NCBI RefSeq assembly: GCF_000213175.1
Contig: NW_009799104.1
Coordinates: 836,205 to 900,204 of the forward strand
Length of the DNA stretch: 64,000 nucleotides
Source of the DNA: Neurospora tetrasperma FGSC 2508
Lineage: Eukaryota; Ascomycota; Sordariomycetes; Sordariales; Sordariaceae
Reading direction: 5' to 3'
In this document: positions 33,876 through 46,580 of the stretch, piece by piece
How positions within the stretch are numbered: the first letter of the stretch is position 1
Layout: each line of letters begins with the position of its first letter
The notes under the pieces: generated by a model
The model's input: only the letters and a program-made list of their open reading frames with translations
Told to the model about the DNA's origin: nothing
Database searches by the model: none
Program-made: the position numbers and the translations under genes

Positions 33876-36800
33876 TTGTGAGAGTCGTCCAATACCTTGC
33901 TGCTGGATCGGCATGATTGAGATGGCATTTCTGCACGTCCTAATTTGATTTACTACGGCGTTTTGTGTGTCCCCCCATATATCTAGCCCCGACGGCGTTT
34001 CTTTTGTCAGATTTGTTTTGTACAACAACAACAACAACCACCCTACGGCCCTGCACCTAGGTGTTCGCCCTGCTTCGGAGTAGCAGCAATCGCTCACACC
34101 AACCATCATCGATTTCGAAGGCGTTTACGACAGCCAAGGCTACGACGAGCGTGGGGGAATCCAACGGATGGTTCAGTTGGGTTGAACAAAAGCGGCGCTG
34201 TGGCAATCTGCTTGTTCTACCCGTCCGGAGCAAAGCCGTCTGTCAGATTGTGGGATTTCAATAACTCTGGAGTCTCGGTCATCACCGTCCCAATCATCAA
34301 CATGGTCGATACGAGGAAATGATGCATGGAAGTTTGGAGGATGCTGGGGCTCGTTGACTCGCTAGGGATCTGGGTTGACTCTTGACCGCAAGTTGGCGGT
34401 CGAGTCCCTTGGTTCTGGGTTGAATTGCTTCTCCCTACCAACACTACTGGTGGCATCATATCTACGACAATGATTTGTTGGGGGATGGAATTCGACTGGG
34501 ACCAGAAGGGATCTCCATCTGTCAGATGACAGGCTTACCCGACATTCTTTGGTTGTCTCACAACAGGGCGGACACCAAATGCCTATGATCTGCTTGTTTT
34601 GGGCTTTGGTTTCGTTTTCATATTTCAGTTGCCACTACTTAATACCCTTTTTTGTTCTGTTTTGGTTTTTCACTGGGTGGTAATCTACAAGGAGGAGGGA
34701 TATCTGATTTAATGGCATTTTAATCAGCAATTTGGGGTGTCTCTCTTCTAGGAGAAGGGAGGGACAATTTGCGGGATGGCGAGGGTTCTTATTACAAGGG
34801 AGGGAGGCATCTACGCGAAAGTTTGGTCAAAAGTTTTGATTGATGTTGGGGCAGTCTAGGAAGAGAGGGGGGGAAGAGACTGGTGGGGGCAGACGCAAAT
34901 TCGGGAGTTAATTCTTTGCGACTTTCTCAAAACGACGCTTGGGATGAGGGGAGATGACTGGCTGGATCCGGTCTGAGTGGTACAACGACAGTCATGAGCG
35001 TTACGAGGCTGGGCTTCTCTTTTGCTTTGACGACTGGTTATGTCATTTCCTTCCATCTTTGGTCTAATGAGTGAGCGTTTTAATATCTTGAATACCAGAC
35101 TGCAATGTCAAGAACATATGGTCGGTTCAAACTGTTGACACGTGAAAGAGAATGATGTGTATGAGCTGACGATCTCGAGAATTAGCAGCCTTACACGACG
35201 ATCTCGTGAACATCTGGGCAGCCCTACGGTCAAAAGCCTAACTCTACCAACGGAGCATAGAACGAAAACGCCAAACCGTTGTTGAAGAGATGACAATCAG
35301 GTTTGTTACACCAGGGGAAAGAATCTATGTAAGTGGTTAGCCAATGTAAAAGAAAGGTCGCTCTCCCGTGACCACCTGGCGGCATTCCACCACTGCGCCT
35401 CCCATGCAGCTCAACGTGGCTCTTGCATGACCAAGTCCCGATCTAGTCCTCTCGACAGTCTTCAAATTGGTGATTGTGTGCAACCTGAAACACGATCTTT
35501 TGTGGTATCTGGGATTAGTACGTACATGCTCCGTATAGTGTATATCCGAACCGAGGTAAAACAATTTGTTTCAGTCAACGAACGCTTCGGGACGGAGGGG
35601 AATACAAGACACGGAGCCGAGGCCGGGGCCGGGGTCGGGACCGCACCACATACCAAACCAATAGCTGGTTACTCTCCCATGGGCGGACTGTAGTAGATAC
35701 GGCGCGGGGGCCCGAAGAAGAAAACGGAATTCGTTGGTCAACCACAAACACACAAATTTACGACGAAATTTTTACCGAATAGACGGATGACCGCCTGCCT
35801 ATCCGCGGCTAGCCAGTTCTTAGATCGTTACTCAACGTCAAAGTACTTTGCTTCTTCAGAGGTTTACTACAGGCGTCCAGGTCCACAAAAACCGCACTTT
35901 GCCGTGGGGGTGTAGTGTAGAATAGTAAAATATGGTGTAGATCACCAGTCACCACCCATCATGCACCGCACAACAGGATACCGTTAGTGGGTACCTTGGA
36001 TATGTAAAAGTAAAATCGATGCGGCTTCCTGCCTTGACTGAAGGTGGTGGACATGATATTGGACACCCCATCGAGAGTGAGGCGGCAAGTCATGACAAGA
36101 CAAAGCCAGTCAAGACAAGGCGAGCCACACAAGAACAAGCAGAGCGTACAAAGTGTGGAATAACATGTGTTCGATGTATGTAGTATGGTAGAGAACTCAA
36201 CTTGCTTGTTTACCTACTGTCCTTCCTGTACCGAACTCACCGCATCTAATGACGATCTGACTTGCTATGTCCAACTTGTCTTGACCGAACCGACTATGCT
36301 GCTGTTGAGACATTTGAGGCGGTCTAGCACCTCTTTGGCAGGAAACGAACCTCGGACTCGTAACCAGTGAGCATCCTTGTCTTGATGGCTTGTAGAGTAC
36401 TGCGTAGATTCTTCGAAGGTGCATGTTGGTGGAGGTGGTGGGTTACCTCTACCCTCCCTGGGCCCAGCCCCAGGATCAGCCGATCAGGATCAGGAACCAG
36501 ATCGGCTGCAGTTGGAGATCGCGGACTGTGGGTTGGTGGACATCAAGGTACCATGTTGACCTTGTCCAGATTAAACACCCCAAACAAGGAGGGCTGGATG
36601 GAAGGATGGAAGGATACAAGATGACGACGACTGATGGCCAGGTAGGGGACCAGGTTGGGTGATCAACGAACGCTGCCGCGTGGGGGGGGCCCACGTCCGA
36701 GTTGCCGGATGGAGTTCGGTTGTTGATCAGGGGAGCTGGGGAGGGGGGGTGGCTTTTTAAGGTTATGGTCTGTGCGTTCCCTCGTCGTTTTTTTGGGGGG

Positions 36801-37196
36801 GGGTTGAGCCGCAGCGGCGCACCAACGTCGTCCTCGGGAAAACTCCGGAAAGGCGGCTCCAAAAAATTGTTCCTGAAGTCCCGCTCTCCGGGGCTCCACT
36901 CGATGCCACTGCCGCCGGCCAAACATTGCAGAGTCCGCCGAGATCACGAGTGTTCGAGTCCCTCCCCCCGGCTGCTTCGCGGGTTCGTTGCGTGCGCGTA
37001 GTAGTGTCTGTCCGCCCCGTGTTTGAGTGGTGTCTCCCAAGCCGGCCCGCCCTCCGTCCGCCGCCTTCGTTCTCCCCCCCCCGCGCCGTGTGTGTGTACC
37101 CGCACCGTCGTCGTCGTCGTCGCAAGCCGATTGACCAGCAAACTCAACCACCACCATCACCACTACCGAACACCCGCATCACCACCACAAAAAAAG
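33876..37196. other. Intergenic between the dsRBD and uS7m genes
   Basis: No supported gene in 3.3 kb. It includes homopolymer-rich sequence upstream of the ribosomal protein gene: a T run followed by a G run near 36788-36803, and a C run near 37073-37081. The last few hundred bases should hold the uS7m promoter and 5' UTR. Confidence 0.5.
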
Positions 37197-38227
37197 ATGC
37201 CTGCGAGGTTGGGTCTCAGTGCCGCCTTCCGGTCCCTGTCCATCCGGACAAACCAGCAGCAATCGATTGCCGCCGCCGTGCAGGCGCGCACCCTCATCAC
37301 AGATTCCACCACCTCGTCGAGGCTACCACCTAGAGTCCAAGTCCAGCAACAACAACAAAGGACACAACCATTCTCGACCGAGACTACCCCTCCTACCAAC
37401 AGCAACAATGGCGACCTTGCCGGTATTGAAGGCCAACCACCAGTAGAAGTCACCCCGGAGAACGCTGCCGCCCTGTCCCAGCTGTCGGAGATCGCATACG
37501 GTGTCAAGGCGGCCGACGTCGCGATTGAGGGCCACAAGTACGGTTTGCCTACGCTGCCGCTGCCGTCGGAGCTGCACCACAAGTACCGCTACTCGGAGGT
37601 CGTCAACCACGCTACAAAGCTACTCATGAAGGATGGAAAGTTGAGCAAGGCGCAGAGGGTACGACGGTCCCTCCCCATATACACATTACTCCCACTTTAC
37701 CTACGGCACCTCTGCTCAAACTACTTTGCGACCATAAAGCTAACACACTACCCTTTTTCTTAACATAACAGGACATGGCCATGATCCTAAACTACCTCCG
37801 CTCCTCGCCCCCTCCCAAACTCAACCCCTCGCGCCCTCTGATCCCCGGCCACCCCCCGGCCTCGCACCTGCCGCTCAACCCGGTCGAGTACCTCACGGTT
37901 GCCATCGACTCGGTGGCGCCTTTGATCAAGATGCGCGGCTACAAGGGTCTGGCCGGTGGTGGTCGCTCTCTCGAAGTGCCGCAGCCCATTCCGGCGCGCC
38001 AGCGCCGCTCCACGGCCTTCAAGTGGATCTTGGATGTGGTCAACAAGAAGCCGAGCAAGGGATCCGGTCGCACCATGTTTGCGCACCGCGTGGCTGAGGA
38101 GATTGTGGCTGTTGTCGAGGGCAGGAGCTCGGTCTGGGATAAGCGGATGTTGATTCACAAGCTGGGCACGGCCAACAGAGCCAACTTGAACTCGCCGGCG
38201 CTGCAGTTGAAGGGCAAGAGGTTCTGA
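37197..38227 (+). CDS. rsm7: Mitochondrial small-subunit ribosomal protein uS7m
   Basis: uS7m binds 16S-like rRNA in the head of the mitochondrial small subunit. Exons 37197-37658 and 37772-38227 give 305 residues. The N-terminus (MPARLGLSAAFRSLSIRTNQ) is basic, Ser-rich and lacks acid residues, as in mitochondrial import presequences. A Gln/Pro/Thr-rich stretch follows. The uS7 fold begins with YRYSEVVNHATKLLMKDGKLSKAQRDMAMIL and continues through LTVAIDSVAPLIKMR, RQRRSTAFKWILDVV and FAHRVAEEIVAVVEGRSSVWDKR. It ends with HKLGTANRAN and KGKRF. The intron has a GTACGA donor and AACAG acceptor. The ATG chosen is the first in a purine-rich context (AAAAAGATGCC). Confidence 0.95.
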
Positions 38228-40738
38228 GGTTGATTCTTTGATTGATTGACACCCTGTTAAGCCAACAACATAGCGAAGCCAACCAATCTCTGACCGACCC
38301 CCTTCTTCGGTGTATACTAGTTTTTTGTGTGTATGGATATGTATGCTACTACTTTGCTGCTGCTGCTGCTGCTGCTGCTGCTGTCGCCTCTGTGATGGAG
38401 CGAAAAAGCCGGTGAAAGGTTTTGGGCTCATTGCGTGAAGCCGGGTGTCTTGTCTTGGCTTGTTTGGTCACGGTTATGGCGAGGTTGATGGTAGCCAATG
38501 ACCCCTGACTAACCGGACTCTTGGATTAAGAGATAACAAACATTACATACCACGTACAAAACATGTGGCTACCATATGGTTTGAATACATGTCAGCAGTG
38601 AATATCAGCCTGGAGTGATCCGGCCAAGATATCGACACACGGGTTGTACAATTTGTATACGAACTTCTACATAATTCTGAATACCACGGCTTGTTACATG
38701 ATGAAGTTGTTTGCTGTCTTGTCAGATGACTTTTATTACGAACATCGCAGGAGGTCGAATAACTTGGGGTTTCGAATGGAGTTGTAGGAAGAGAGCCATC
38801 AACAGGAGCGATCCTTGTTGCGAGTAATCTTTTTGAAGTTTGCTTAGGAGCAGCATCGATAGTCATTAGGAAGTAAGAGGAAAGAACTTGATATTTATAA
38901 CCAGTATATGATAACCGAGAACCGCCCACGTCAATTGAGTTTGTCGGTCACAGAAAGAGGGCTCCAATCACGCTCAGGACGATGCAGTGTGACAGGCAAA
39001 GACTAGGTACGCAAACATCCATCACATGCGCAATTACGTCTCCTAGATCACGACAACTTCAATTTATTATTTTACTCTTGCTTTTTCCCTATGTCCTCGC
39101 AACACGTTACATACATACATATACGCAATTTGAGGTTGTGGCTGAATAGAGAATCATCAAACAACTGTCGCTGTCTCGTGTGGAGCCAACGGCGGCGCAG
39201 CGCGTGGTCTGGTGGATCAAGAAATGCCGAGCATGGGATTCGGTTATTACCCTGACTCAGCTCGGGCAAGCAATGTTGGAGCTCTTCTAGCTCGGTCAAA
39301 AGAGCTCTTGAACGCAAAGTCCAGGTCCCCTTTCCAACGCCTGAACCTGGGGGCGGGCGGGTGCAGAGATCTTGGCGGGAGGCAAATAATCAACCTTAAA
39401 TTTAAAGGGTACTTACTTCATCCAATTACATGATCGTTCATGTTCTTTGCAACATTACCCAGCTGAGTGGCAGCCCATGCGAAGCGGCGTTGGCTGATTA
39501 CTCACTTCTACTTACTTGATATCTGCAACTTTTACCAACTCGGTCGTGTGATGACGGAATTCCGAAAAGGGCAACAAACAGATAACCACAACAACTGAAC
39601 ACAGCAATAACGCCCAGACTGCACACAACAACCCGTCCCGCCGCGAGTTGGCCCGTCATCCAGGTTTCTGGGATAGGTACTCAAGCCTTATGTACACCTT
39701 AAACCACAGGCAGGCAGTGACACTGCCCAGCACTTGCCCAGCCCGCAGTCTGTCTTGGCTCTACTGAAGTGTCGCTTGGTTTGTTACAGCATCCGTCTTC
39801 AAGCCCGTCGACTCGAGTATTCTGATCGGCCGCCGCTTGGCATTCGGTAAGGATCCTTGGCGAGGGGAGACCCTTACAAAAAGAGTGAGCGACTTCAGTT
39901 CCCAAGTAGAGGTAGCAGCGAGCGGCCTCCAACGTTTCGCCGAAAAGAGCCAGAAACGAGCGAAAAGAACAAAGGAAAAACAGAAGCTCACTTCAGTTGG
40001 TCGATCCGTCAGGACCGTCAGGACCTACCCACCGTTACAGCTAATGTACGCTCACACGTTCGGCAGCCGTCGCCCCGCAACATGTGCATGCAGGTGATCG
40101 ACTGAAAGTCTGCTGGCAAGAACAGGAAGAGAAGCCCACCCGAGCCCAGCCTTGAAATCCACACCCAAGACCTAGAACCCGAAGACCCCAGCAACCCAAG
40201 ACCCGAGCCTAGCCTATTGCTAGCATCCTGGTCTGCGCCTGTGCCTGTGCCTAGCTGCAGGTGTGGTGAAAGCACAGGAGGTTCACCCGACCAACAAAGT
40301 CGAAAACGTTGCAGCCTCCCCCTCCCCAGTCACCACTGCACCGCGCGTTTCTCTCTCAGTCTCCTCCCTTCTTCCGGTCCTTCTGTCCTTCCCCCTCTCG
40401 CACAACACAATGCTGGCTCGGCATATTGCGAGCTTACGGTATCGCCCTCCTGTTGTTATCCTCCCACGCTGACGACGCACGTCGCCCTTACCTACCGTAT
40501 AACGGGGCCACACCGCCGCCGCTACACGACATCGCCATCACCTATAGAAGGAATCTTCACATCCTTTCACACGTCAAATACGACCGAAACAACGAAGCCG
40601 CTGCTCTAGATTGCATACAACATCAGCATCTACAGCTATAGCAACGACTTTTATCCTTACCGAATCTATATCCTTTTACTATAGATTGATCGAAAATACC
40701 CCCGTCCACCACCGGTATCGCATCAAAGCTTGCCCACC
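38228..40738. other. Intergenic: uS7m 3' region and USP-protein 5' region
   Basis: No supported gene in 2.5 kb. A CTG-type microsatellite sits at the left end (listed separately). Pyrimidine-rich sequence from about 40300 to 40738 is likely the long 5' UTR and promoter of the USP-domain gene. Confidence 0.5.
38355..38383. repeat. (CTG)n microsatellite
   Basis: About nine CTG/TGC triplets, roughly 130 bp after the uS7m stop codon and so probably in its 3' UTR. Confidence 0.93.
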
Positions 40739-43126
40739 ATGGCGCGTAAACAAACCCCGATCATGTCGATGGAGGCCATGTTAGATGAGGAGCGGAAAGA
40801 AGTTCTTGCCTTGCTGGAAGGACCCAACGGACAGGGATCGCGTTCTCGAGCTGGAAGTATGTTCGAAGACCGCTCACCCTCACCCTTCACGACGCCACGG
40901 ACTTCCGTGCGCAGCATGCTAGATATTGGTGATGACCACCTTTCTGCTGGCTCCCCCCTCCCCCCTCCCATTTCCCCCGTGCTCTCTCATGCTAAGACCG
41001 CTTCGTCATATCTAGCCCCGGTACGAAGTATGCTGGACATCGCCCCTGGCCCGGCAAAACCCGTCCGCAGTATGCTCGACATCCCGGCCGCCACCAGCTC
41101 CAGAACGCCACTCAGCAATCCTAACTCGCCTATAGAACCCAAATCCTACAAGGGCCCGCACCCACGCAGCTTGTCGGATGCAGGAATCAAGCCGGTCGAG
41201 TTTGGCCCCAGGGCCTCGGCGCGGTCGAACCCGATGAACAGCTACCAGTTCGGCGACATTATCACCAACCCCAACCACACCGGTCAGGCCCTTCCCAAGC
41301 GAGTCACACAGGGCGGAAAGCGCCAGAGTTCGTCAATGGTTGAGGTTATGAAGAGCAACGACGTCAGCAATCTGGTCCTTCCCAGCGAGAGGGGACGTCA
41401 CACCTCGCTCCCTGGCCCCGGTGTCTCGGCAGCGCGACCCTCGAATAAGTCCAAATCCAAGTCCCCACATGGTCGCTCCGGCATGCGTTCCAAGTCGCCC
41501 CACGAGTTGTTGGCCGAGCGACAACTTAGCCCTGCAGGACGTGCCTTGCTCGACGAAGCTTTGGATTACAAGATGAATACCGCGTACAGACACCTATCGG
41601 ATGCGGCTCTTGTCAGGTCGGGGGGTAACCTGGCAGAAGTGACACTACGAAAAAAGTCGGACGATGCGCCTGGAAGTGGGAGATTGGTTAAGGACTATAT
41701 GGGCCCGGATGGGGAACCTTTGGTGGAAGATAGTAGTGAAGACAATGAGAGTTCGTCCGAAGGCGAGCTAGACAGGGGCAGGAAAGCCGCTCGGAATACC
41801 ACTGAAACCAAGGCAAAGCAAGCTCCAGAGCTTGCGCAAGGAAACAGGCAGGTTAAGAGCTTATTGGCTGCGGCAGAGGAAGAACGTATGTTCACACGCC
41901 CTTGCACACGTTATGGTGCGAGAGAGAGATTGCTAACGGTGTTGATGGTGTAGGCATTCAGGTGGAAAAGCAACAGCCTCAGTACACATACCGATCCCTT
42001 CTTGACGAACCCGCAATCACGGTAACCGGACCGTCAGGGCGAACCCGCAAGCCTGGAGTGCACCCTGCGACGAGCTTTGACCTCCCGTCATCCGGATCAC
42101 GCACCCCTATGGATTCCGACACTGAGGCGGATCTTACCGATATCAAGCGCGCCCAGAAGCTGTCGTTCGCGGTGACCCAAATCATCAGCCAGCCCGAGGT
42201 GCATCGAACCATCCAAATCATTACGCGTGGCGATTACTCCCAGCTGGTTCAGGAGACGCAGGACGAGCACAACCAGCCACGCAAATATCTGGTCGCCACC
42301 GACCTTAGTGAGGAGTCGACACACGCTCTGGAATGGGCTATCGGCACAGTTCTCAGAGACGGGGACACCCTCATAGCTATTTACTGTGTGGACGAAGAAA
42401 CAGGCATTCTCGGCGCCGACGGCAACTCGCTCGCAGCAAGCATGGTCCCCGACGACCCCAAGGCCATGAGAGAGACAGCCACAGCGCTCGACAGAATGGC
42501 CAATAGCAAGAGCGCCATACAAAACGGAGGAGGCGCGGGCAGCCTCTCTCCCTTGGCAGCAACGAGCATGGAGGCATCGGGCATGCTATCAACAGGCAAC
42601 AGCTCATCGGCTATTGGCGAGGATCCATCGCCGACGCCGTCGCACTCGAGCCGGGAGCGCAGCAGGGCCGAGGAGGAGAGATACCGCGCGGTTCAGGAGA
42701 TTAGTGATCGAGTGACCAAGCTGTTGCGCAAGACGAGGTTGCAGGTGCGGGTGATTGTGGAGGTGTTGCATTGCAAGAACCCAAAGCATCTGATTACGGA
42801 GGTGATTGATCATGTGAACCCGACGCTGGTGATTTTGGGGAGCAGAGGAAGGAGTGCGCTCAAGGGGTATGTCCTTTTTCCGATTTTTCTTTTTCCCCTT
42901 TACTTGCCTTGTTTTTTCAAATTTGGTACTAACACAGCTGGTGATGTGTAGTGTCATCCTCGGCTCCTTCTCCAACTACCTTGTCACCAAGAGCTCGGTC
43001 CCTGTCATGGTGGCCAGGAAACGCCTCAGGAAGCAGAGCAAGTACAAGAGGCTACCAGCGACGCACCAGGTCAACAATATCAATAACCCAACGGCGAGGA
43101 GCTTGGCCAGCGCAAAGATTGATTAG
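40739..43126 (+). CDS. Universal-stress-protein (UspA) domain protein with long disordered N-terminus
   Basis: Exons 40739-41885, 41954-42866 and 42952-43126 give 744 residues, all splices in phase (GTATGT/GTAG, GTATGT/GTAG). The first 400 or so residues are disordered and rich in Ser, Pro and Arg. They carry the heptad-like motif VRSMLDI three times (near residues 61, 99 and 115). The C-terminal USP domain starts at KYLVATDLSEESTHALEWAIGT and continues with GDTLIAIYCVDEE, the strand VRVIVEVLHCKNP and HVNPTLVILGSRGRSALKG, then ILGSFSNYLVTKSSVPVMVAR. The GxxGxS-type ATP-phosphate motif is in GSRGRSALKGVILGSFS. A low-complexity insert rich in Ser/Gly splits the domain. The ending is basic. USP proteins bind nucleotides and respond to stress; the role of this fungal one is not known to me. 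Confidence 0.9.
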
Positions 43127-43754
43127 AGACAATCGGCGCCCCGTCGTGCGGGGAGGTGGAATTGAGCTGAGTTGCATTGGCGCCTTTTTTCTTGGTAGAT
43201 GGACTGCTTGGTTGGTAGATGAGCTGTCTCGGATAGCAAAGAACGGTGGTTATATGGTTAAGGACAGTAACGCGTGGTGGATATAATGGAGTCAGTTATT
43301 TAACTCAACTCTTACGACGGTTTCAATCAAACGGGAAACCCGGGAAGGAAAAGGAATAATAAAAGTAAGCGTAGGATTAATTACAAACGGGACTTGCTAA
43401 GCAGGACAACACTGAAGACTTACGACAAAGGAAGTGAGGGTTAATCGGATTCAGCGATCCTTTTTGTGCTTAACAGAAGATCTTAACATCAATACCTATA
43501 CGAATAGTACGATACATTCTTCTTAGTTTCATCAAGGTTACACATGTTATCTGTGCAATGGGTCGTTGGATTTTTGATCTCTTTTTCTACTTTGATCGAT
43601 TTCTTTCCATGTCTATACCCAGAAGCGAAGAGGGCGGTGCGGATATAGAAATGACGATGACGATGACGATCTGATATTATTACTAGTAATGTTCTTCATG
43701 ACCCTGGTTACTGGTACTGATCGCACCGAGGTCAATCAATGTCTTATCTCGCCG

Positions 43755-43923
43755 TACACCAACCTCCTGCCAGCATCCAATAGGTTAGTTAGCGTGGTGA
43801 ACTGCAAAATGGCAGTAACTTTGCTGTCCGGTACAAACGATAGCTGCTTTACTCACCTTTAATGTCCTAAATAATGTAAAGTAGCGGTACCGCGCTAACA
43901 TGTCATGTACCGGCAGAGGTGTA
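43755..43923. mobile_element. MITE-like element, copy A (169 bp)
   Basis: The element begins TACACC and ends GGTGTA. The right end (GCTAACATGTCATGTACCGG then CAGAGGTGTA) is the diverged inverse of the left end (TACACC, CTCCTGCCAGCAT, GTTAGTTAGCG). Its interior aligns along its length with copy B at 52899-53056, sharing GTACAAA-GAT, a TCAC-T-TAA stretch and GGTACC before GCTAAC. The TA at each outer edge may be a TA target-site duplication, as in Tc1/mariner-type elements. It has no coding capacity. Confidence 0.72.
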
Positions 43924-45082
43924 CATATCCACATTGGATACCCTCTCTTAAGCCTAAGGTTCAGTTGTTGTTGATGTTGATGTTATTTTTAACGTTCTAC
44001 TTCCGCCCCCCCTCGCAGGGCATATGAGACGTTCGTTCGTTCTCCAACTCATTTGCGTCCATTACCACACTGTTGTTGCAACTCTCGGCGAGTTTGGTAA
44101 AAGCTATACTATACTTTTGCCAACTAGACAACGAACCGAGTTACTACGGTATATACACTAGTGTACTATTGATTTCCACCACTACCGGCTTAAAGTGCCC
44201 TACTACATACCTGCTCAACCCTGGTCATCAAGATTGTTAACCGAGAATTGCCGTATCTTTCCCCTCTCTTTCTCAGTCTTCATCTTGTCACTTTCTCTTC
44301 CTAGTCAAGCTGGTTCACGTGAGAAGACCGAAGAGAGGAGACTGAGCTTAGCCATTGTCAGCTGATAAGAGAAAGCATACCCTTGTCGTGGATGTTGGAC
44401 TGAGAGGACCGCAGAAAGGGGGGGTGTGACCAGATACTCGACAAGGGCTTTGGTTACACAGTCAAGTGAGAAGGTATCAGTGTACCGATGCCATGTCTTC
44501 TTCTTCTCACAGTCCAGTCCAGTACGTAACTTGTTTTGCTTCTTCTTCTTCTATAGGACTTTCTCCCGACAACAATTCTAGTCATTGGATGGACGTGATT
44601 TGCTTGAGGCTTGAATCTTGAACAACAACTCTTCGTCGTCTTTCGGAAGTCCGTCCCGTTCGTTGTTAACAAAGTCGTAATGGATGGACCTGAGGGGGGG
44701 AGGAGGAACTCCGTCCTATCAGTTTATCGATAAGTCTAAGAAGCGGGGCGATACGTAACCGACCAATTGCCCCCGCTTTTCTCTCAAAATGCCCCATCCA
44801 CATCCATGACAACGATCGGACGGGTCCGTGGGTTCGACGGATGACGGTTTGGTTTGGTGGATCCACTTAGGTGGATGACGTTTTGGTTTTGACAGACAGA
44901 TGATGGGAACGAATATGTTTGACAAGGGGATAGAAATATGCGAATTTGTATGTGGTTTGGTGGCTTAGCTTGGAAAGCATATAGAAGAGGGCGTAAAGGA
45001 GGAGGTCGGAAGGGAAAGAGAGAAGAAAGAAAGAAAGAAATGGGAAAAAAAATAAAGAGAAAAGAGAAAGAAGAGAGAAAAA

Positions 45083-45160
45083 AAGGGAGGGAAGTCGGGA
45101 AATGGAAGGGAGGGAAGTTGGGAAATGGAAGGGAGGGAAGTCGGGAAATGGAAGGGAGAG
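45083..45160. repeat. 23-bp purine-rich tandem repeat, about 3.4 copies
   Basis: A 23-base unit of the form AAGGGAGGGA + AGTCGGGAAATGG is repeated three times with one C/T difference, followed by a partial unit. It lies in a longer GA-rich tract from about 45000. Confidence 0.88.
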
Positions 45161-45837
45161 AAACTGAACCGCTCTTGTCAAACGCAACCACTCAACCACT
45201 CACACACTGGAGCAACCTCATTCCGGTCTAAAAACAAAAGACGGACGGGGAGACGGGAGAAAGAGATGAATAGGAACCGCTCACTGGCAGCAAAGACGGA
45301 GGAGATTGAAAACGATTCGACAAACTGTCATGTGGTGGAACACCAGTTTGTAGGCAATAATCACCCAATGGGAGTTGTCTGCTATCCTCCCTTTGGACTG
45401 TCCAGCACTGCAGTGTAGCGAACAAACGAACAAATCAACAAAGACGTGTAGACAAACGGAAGACGGTTGTAACAAGTGGAAGTCAACTGAACTCGGCGGT
45501 GGGGTTGTTGTTGTTACTGGCTATGTGTGTCTCACGGGAGATTCCTCGTCCAGCCATTTCGTTTAGATGGGTTCTGCCGCCGTCGCCGCAACGCATGTGC
45601 GCGCGTGAGGACCGTTGACGCTTGACGGGATGGAGGGTGGATGCGTTGGACGATTGGTCTTGACCGTTCAAGGGTTCTCTATACCTACCACTGTGAGAGA
45701 TGGTGGTGTGGTGGGGAGGAAGGAGACGAGTGAATTCCACTTTAGTTGGAAGAGGGGAGGACAAGAAGGAAGGAAGAGAGTGGAGGGGGAGGGGAAGGGG
45801 GACTGCCGCCGCCATGGGAGAGGGTAGACACAGGACC

Positions 45838-45898
45838 AGGGCATGGGCATGGGCATGGGCATGGCATGGAGATGGGGCTGGGGATGGGGATGGGGATG
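45838..45898. repeat. GGGCAT / GGGGAT hexamer repeats
   Basis: About four GGGCAT units followed, after a short break, by GGGGAT-type units. Non-coding, upstream of the membrane-protein gene. Confidence 0.85.
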
Positions 45899-46580
45899 GT
45901 ACTCCAAGGTGGAGATGATGGAGACTTTCCATCGACGACAACTGGGGACTTGAATGGATGTTCCAACTTTGTCCCTCCCCCACCGCACACCACATTCCAT
46001 ACACTACACACATGCCATTCCACCCACTCTAGTGTATTCCCAACTCGACCACTAGCCCCATTCTATACAGCCGCCGCAAGGCATCTTTTTGTCGACCAAG
46101 ATAGCAAATCCCATCTGATCGCTCGACAGGGTCAGAGTCTTGGCTTATCTCGCTGCAAGCACTTTAACGGTACCTCTCTTGTTCCTCAGCAAAGGTACTA
46201 CTCCCCCCCTCCAGATCCAACCTTGGCGCCCAAACGCCCCCCCAGCTGCCGCATTCCATCCCATCGAAGGAAGGGTACATCCATCCCATCCACCACCATC
46301 CGCAGCAACATCCCAGAGTGCCCCGTCTTTCACCTCGACATCTCAAGGCACCAGGTCCACCACATCCGAAAGAGGGCCCCGATACCTTGACCAAACCACC
46401 ACGACCATTGGCGGCGCATAACCAGCAGAGCCAGGCGACCACGATAGCGACTTGTTAGGAAGAGCGGCGACCCGTTTTCTCGACCGCGCAAGCAGGCAAT
46501 TGGCGTCAATCGGTGTTGCGACCAGTTGCGATTGCTGCCTTGCGCCCAAATCCTCAGAAGGAGACGGCCACTTCGATCCG

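Larger units (their letters stand above)
43127..46580. other. Intergenic with repeats and a MITE-like element
   Basis: About 3.5 kb without a supported gene. It contains the MITE-like element at 43755-43923, the purine-rich tandem repeat at 45083-45160, and GGGCAT/GGGGAT short repeats near 45838. The right end should hold the promoter and 5' UTR of the membrane-protein gene. Confidence 0.55.

Noticed and set aside
45483-46390. Several overlapping Pro/His/Gly-rich frames on both strands
   Set aside because: Products of the GGGCAT/GGGGAT repeats and GA-rich sequence, not conserved domains.
46452-46580. An upstream extension of the membrane-protein frame beginning at TTG
   Set aside because: No ATG in this part; the first in-frame ATG at 46581 leads directly into a hydrophobic anchor. 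An upstream exon cannot be excluded.
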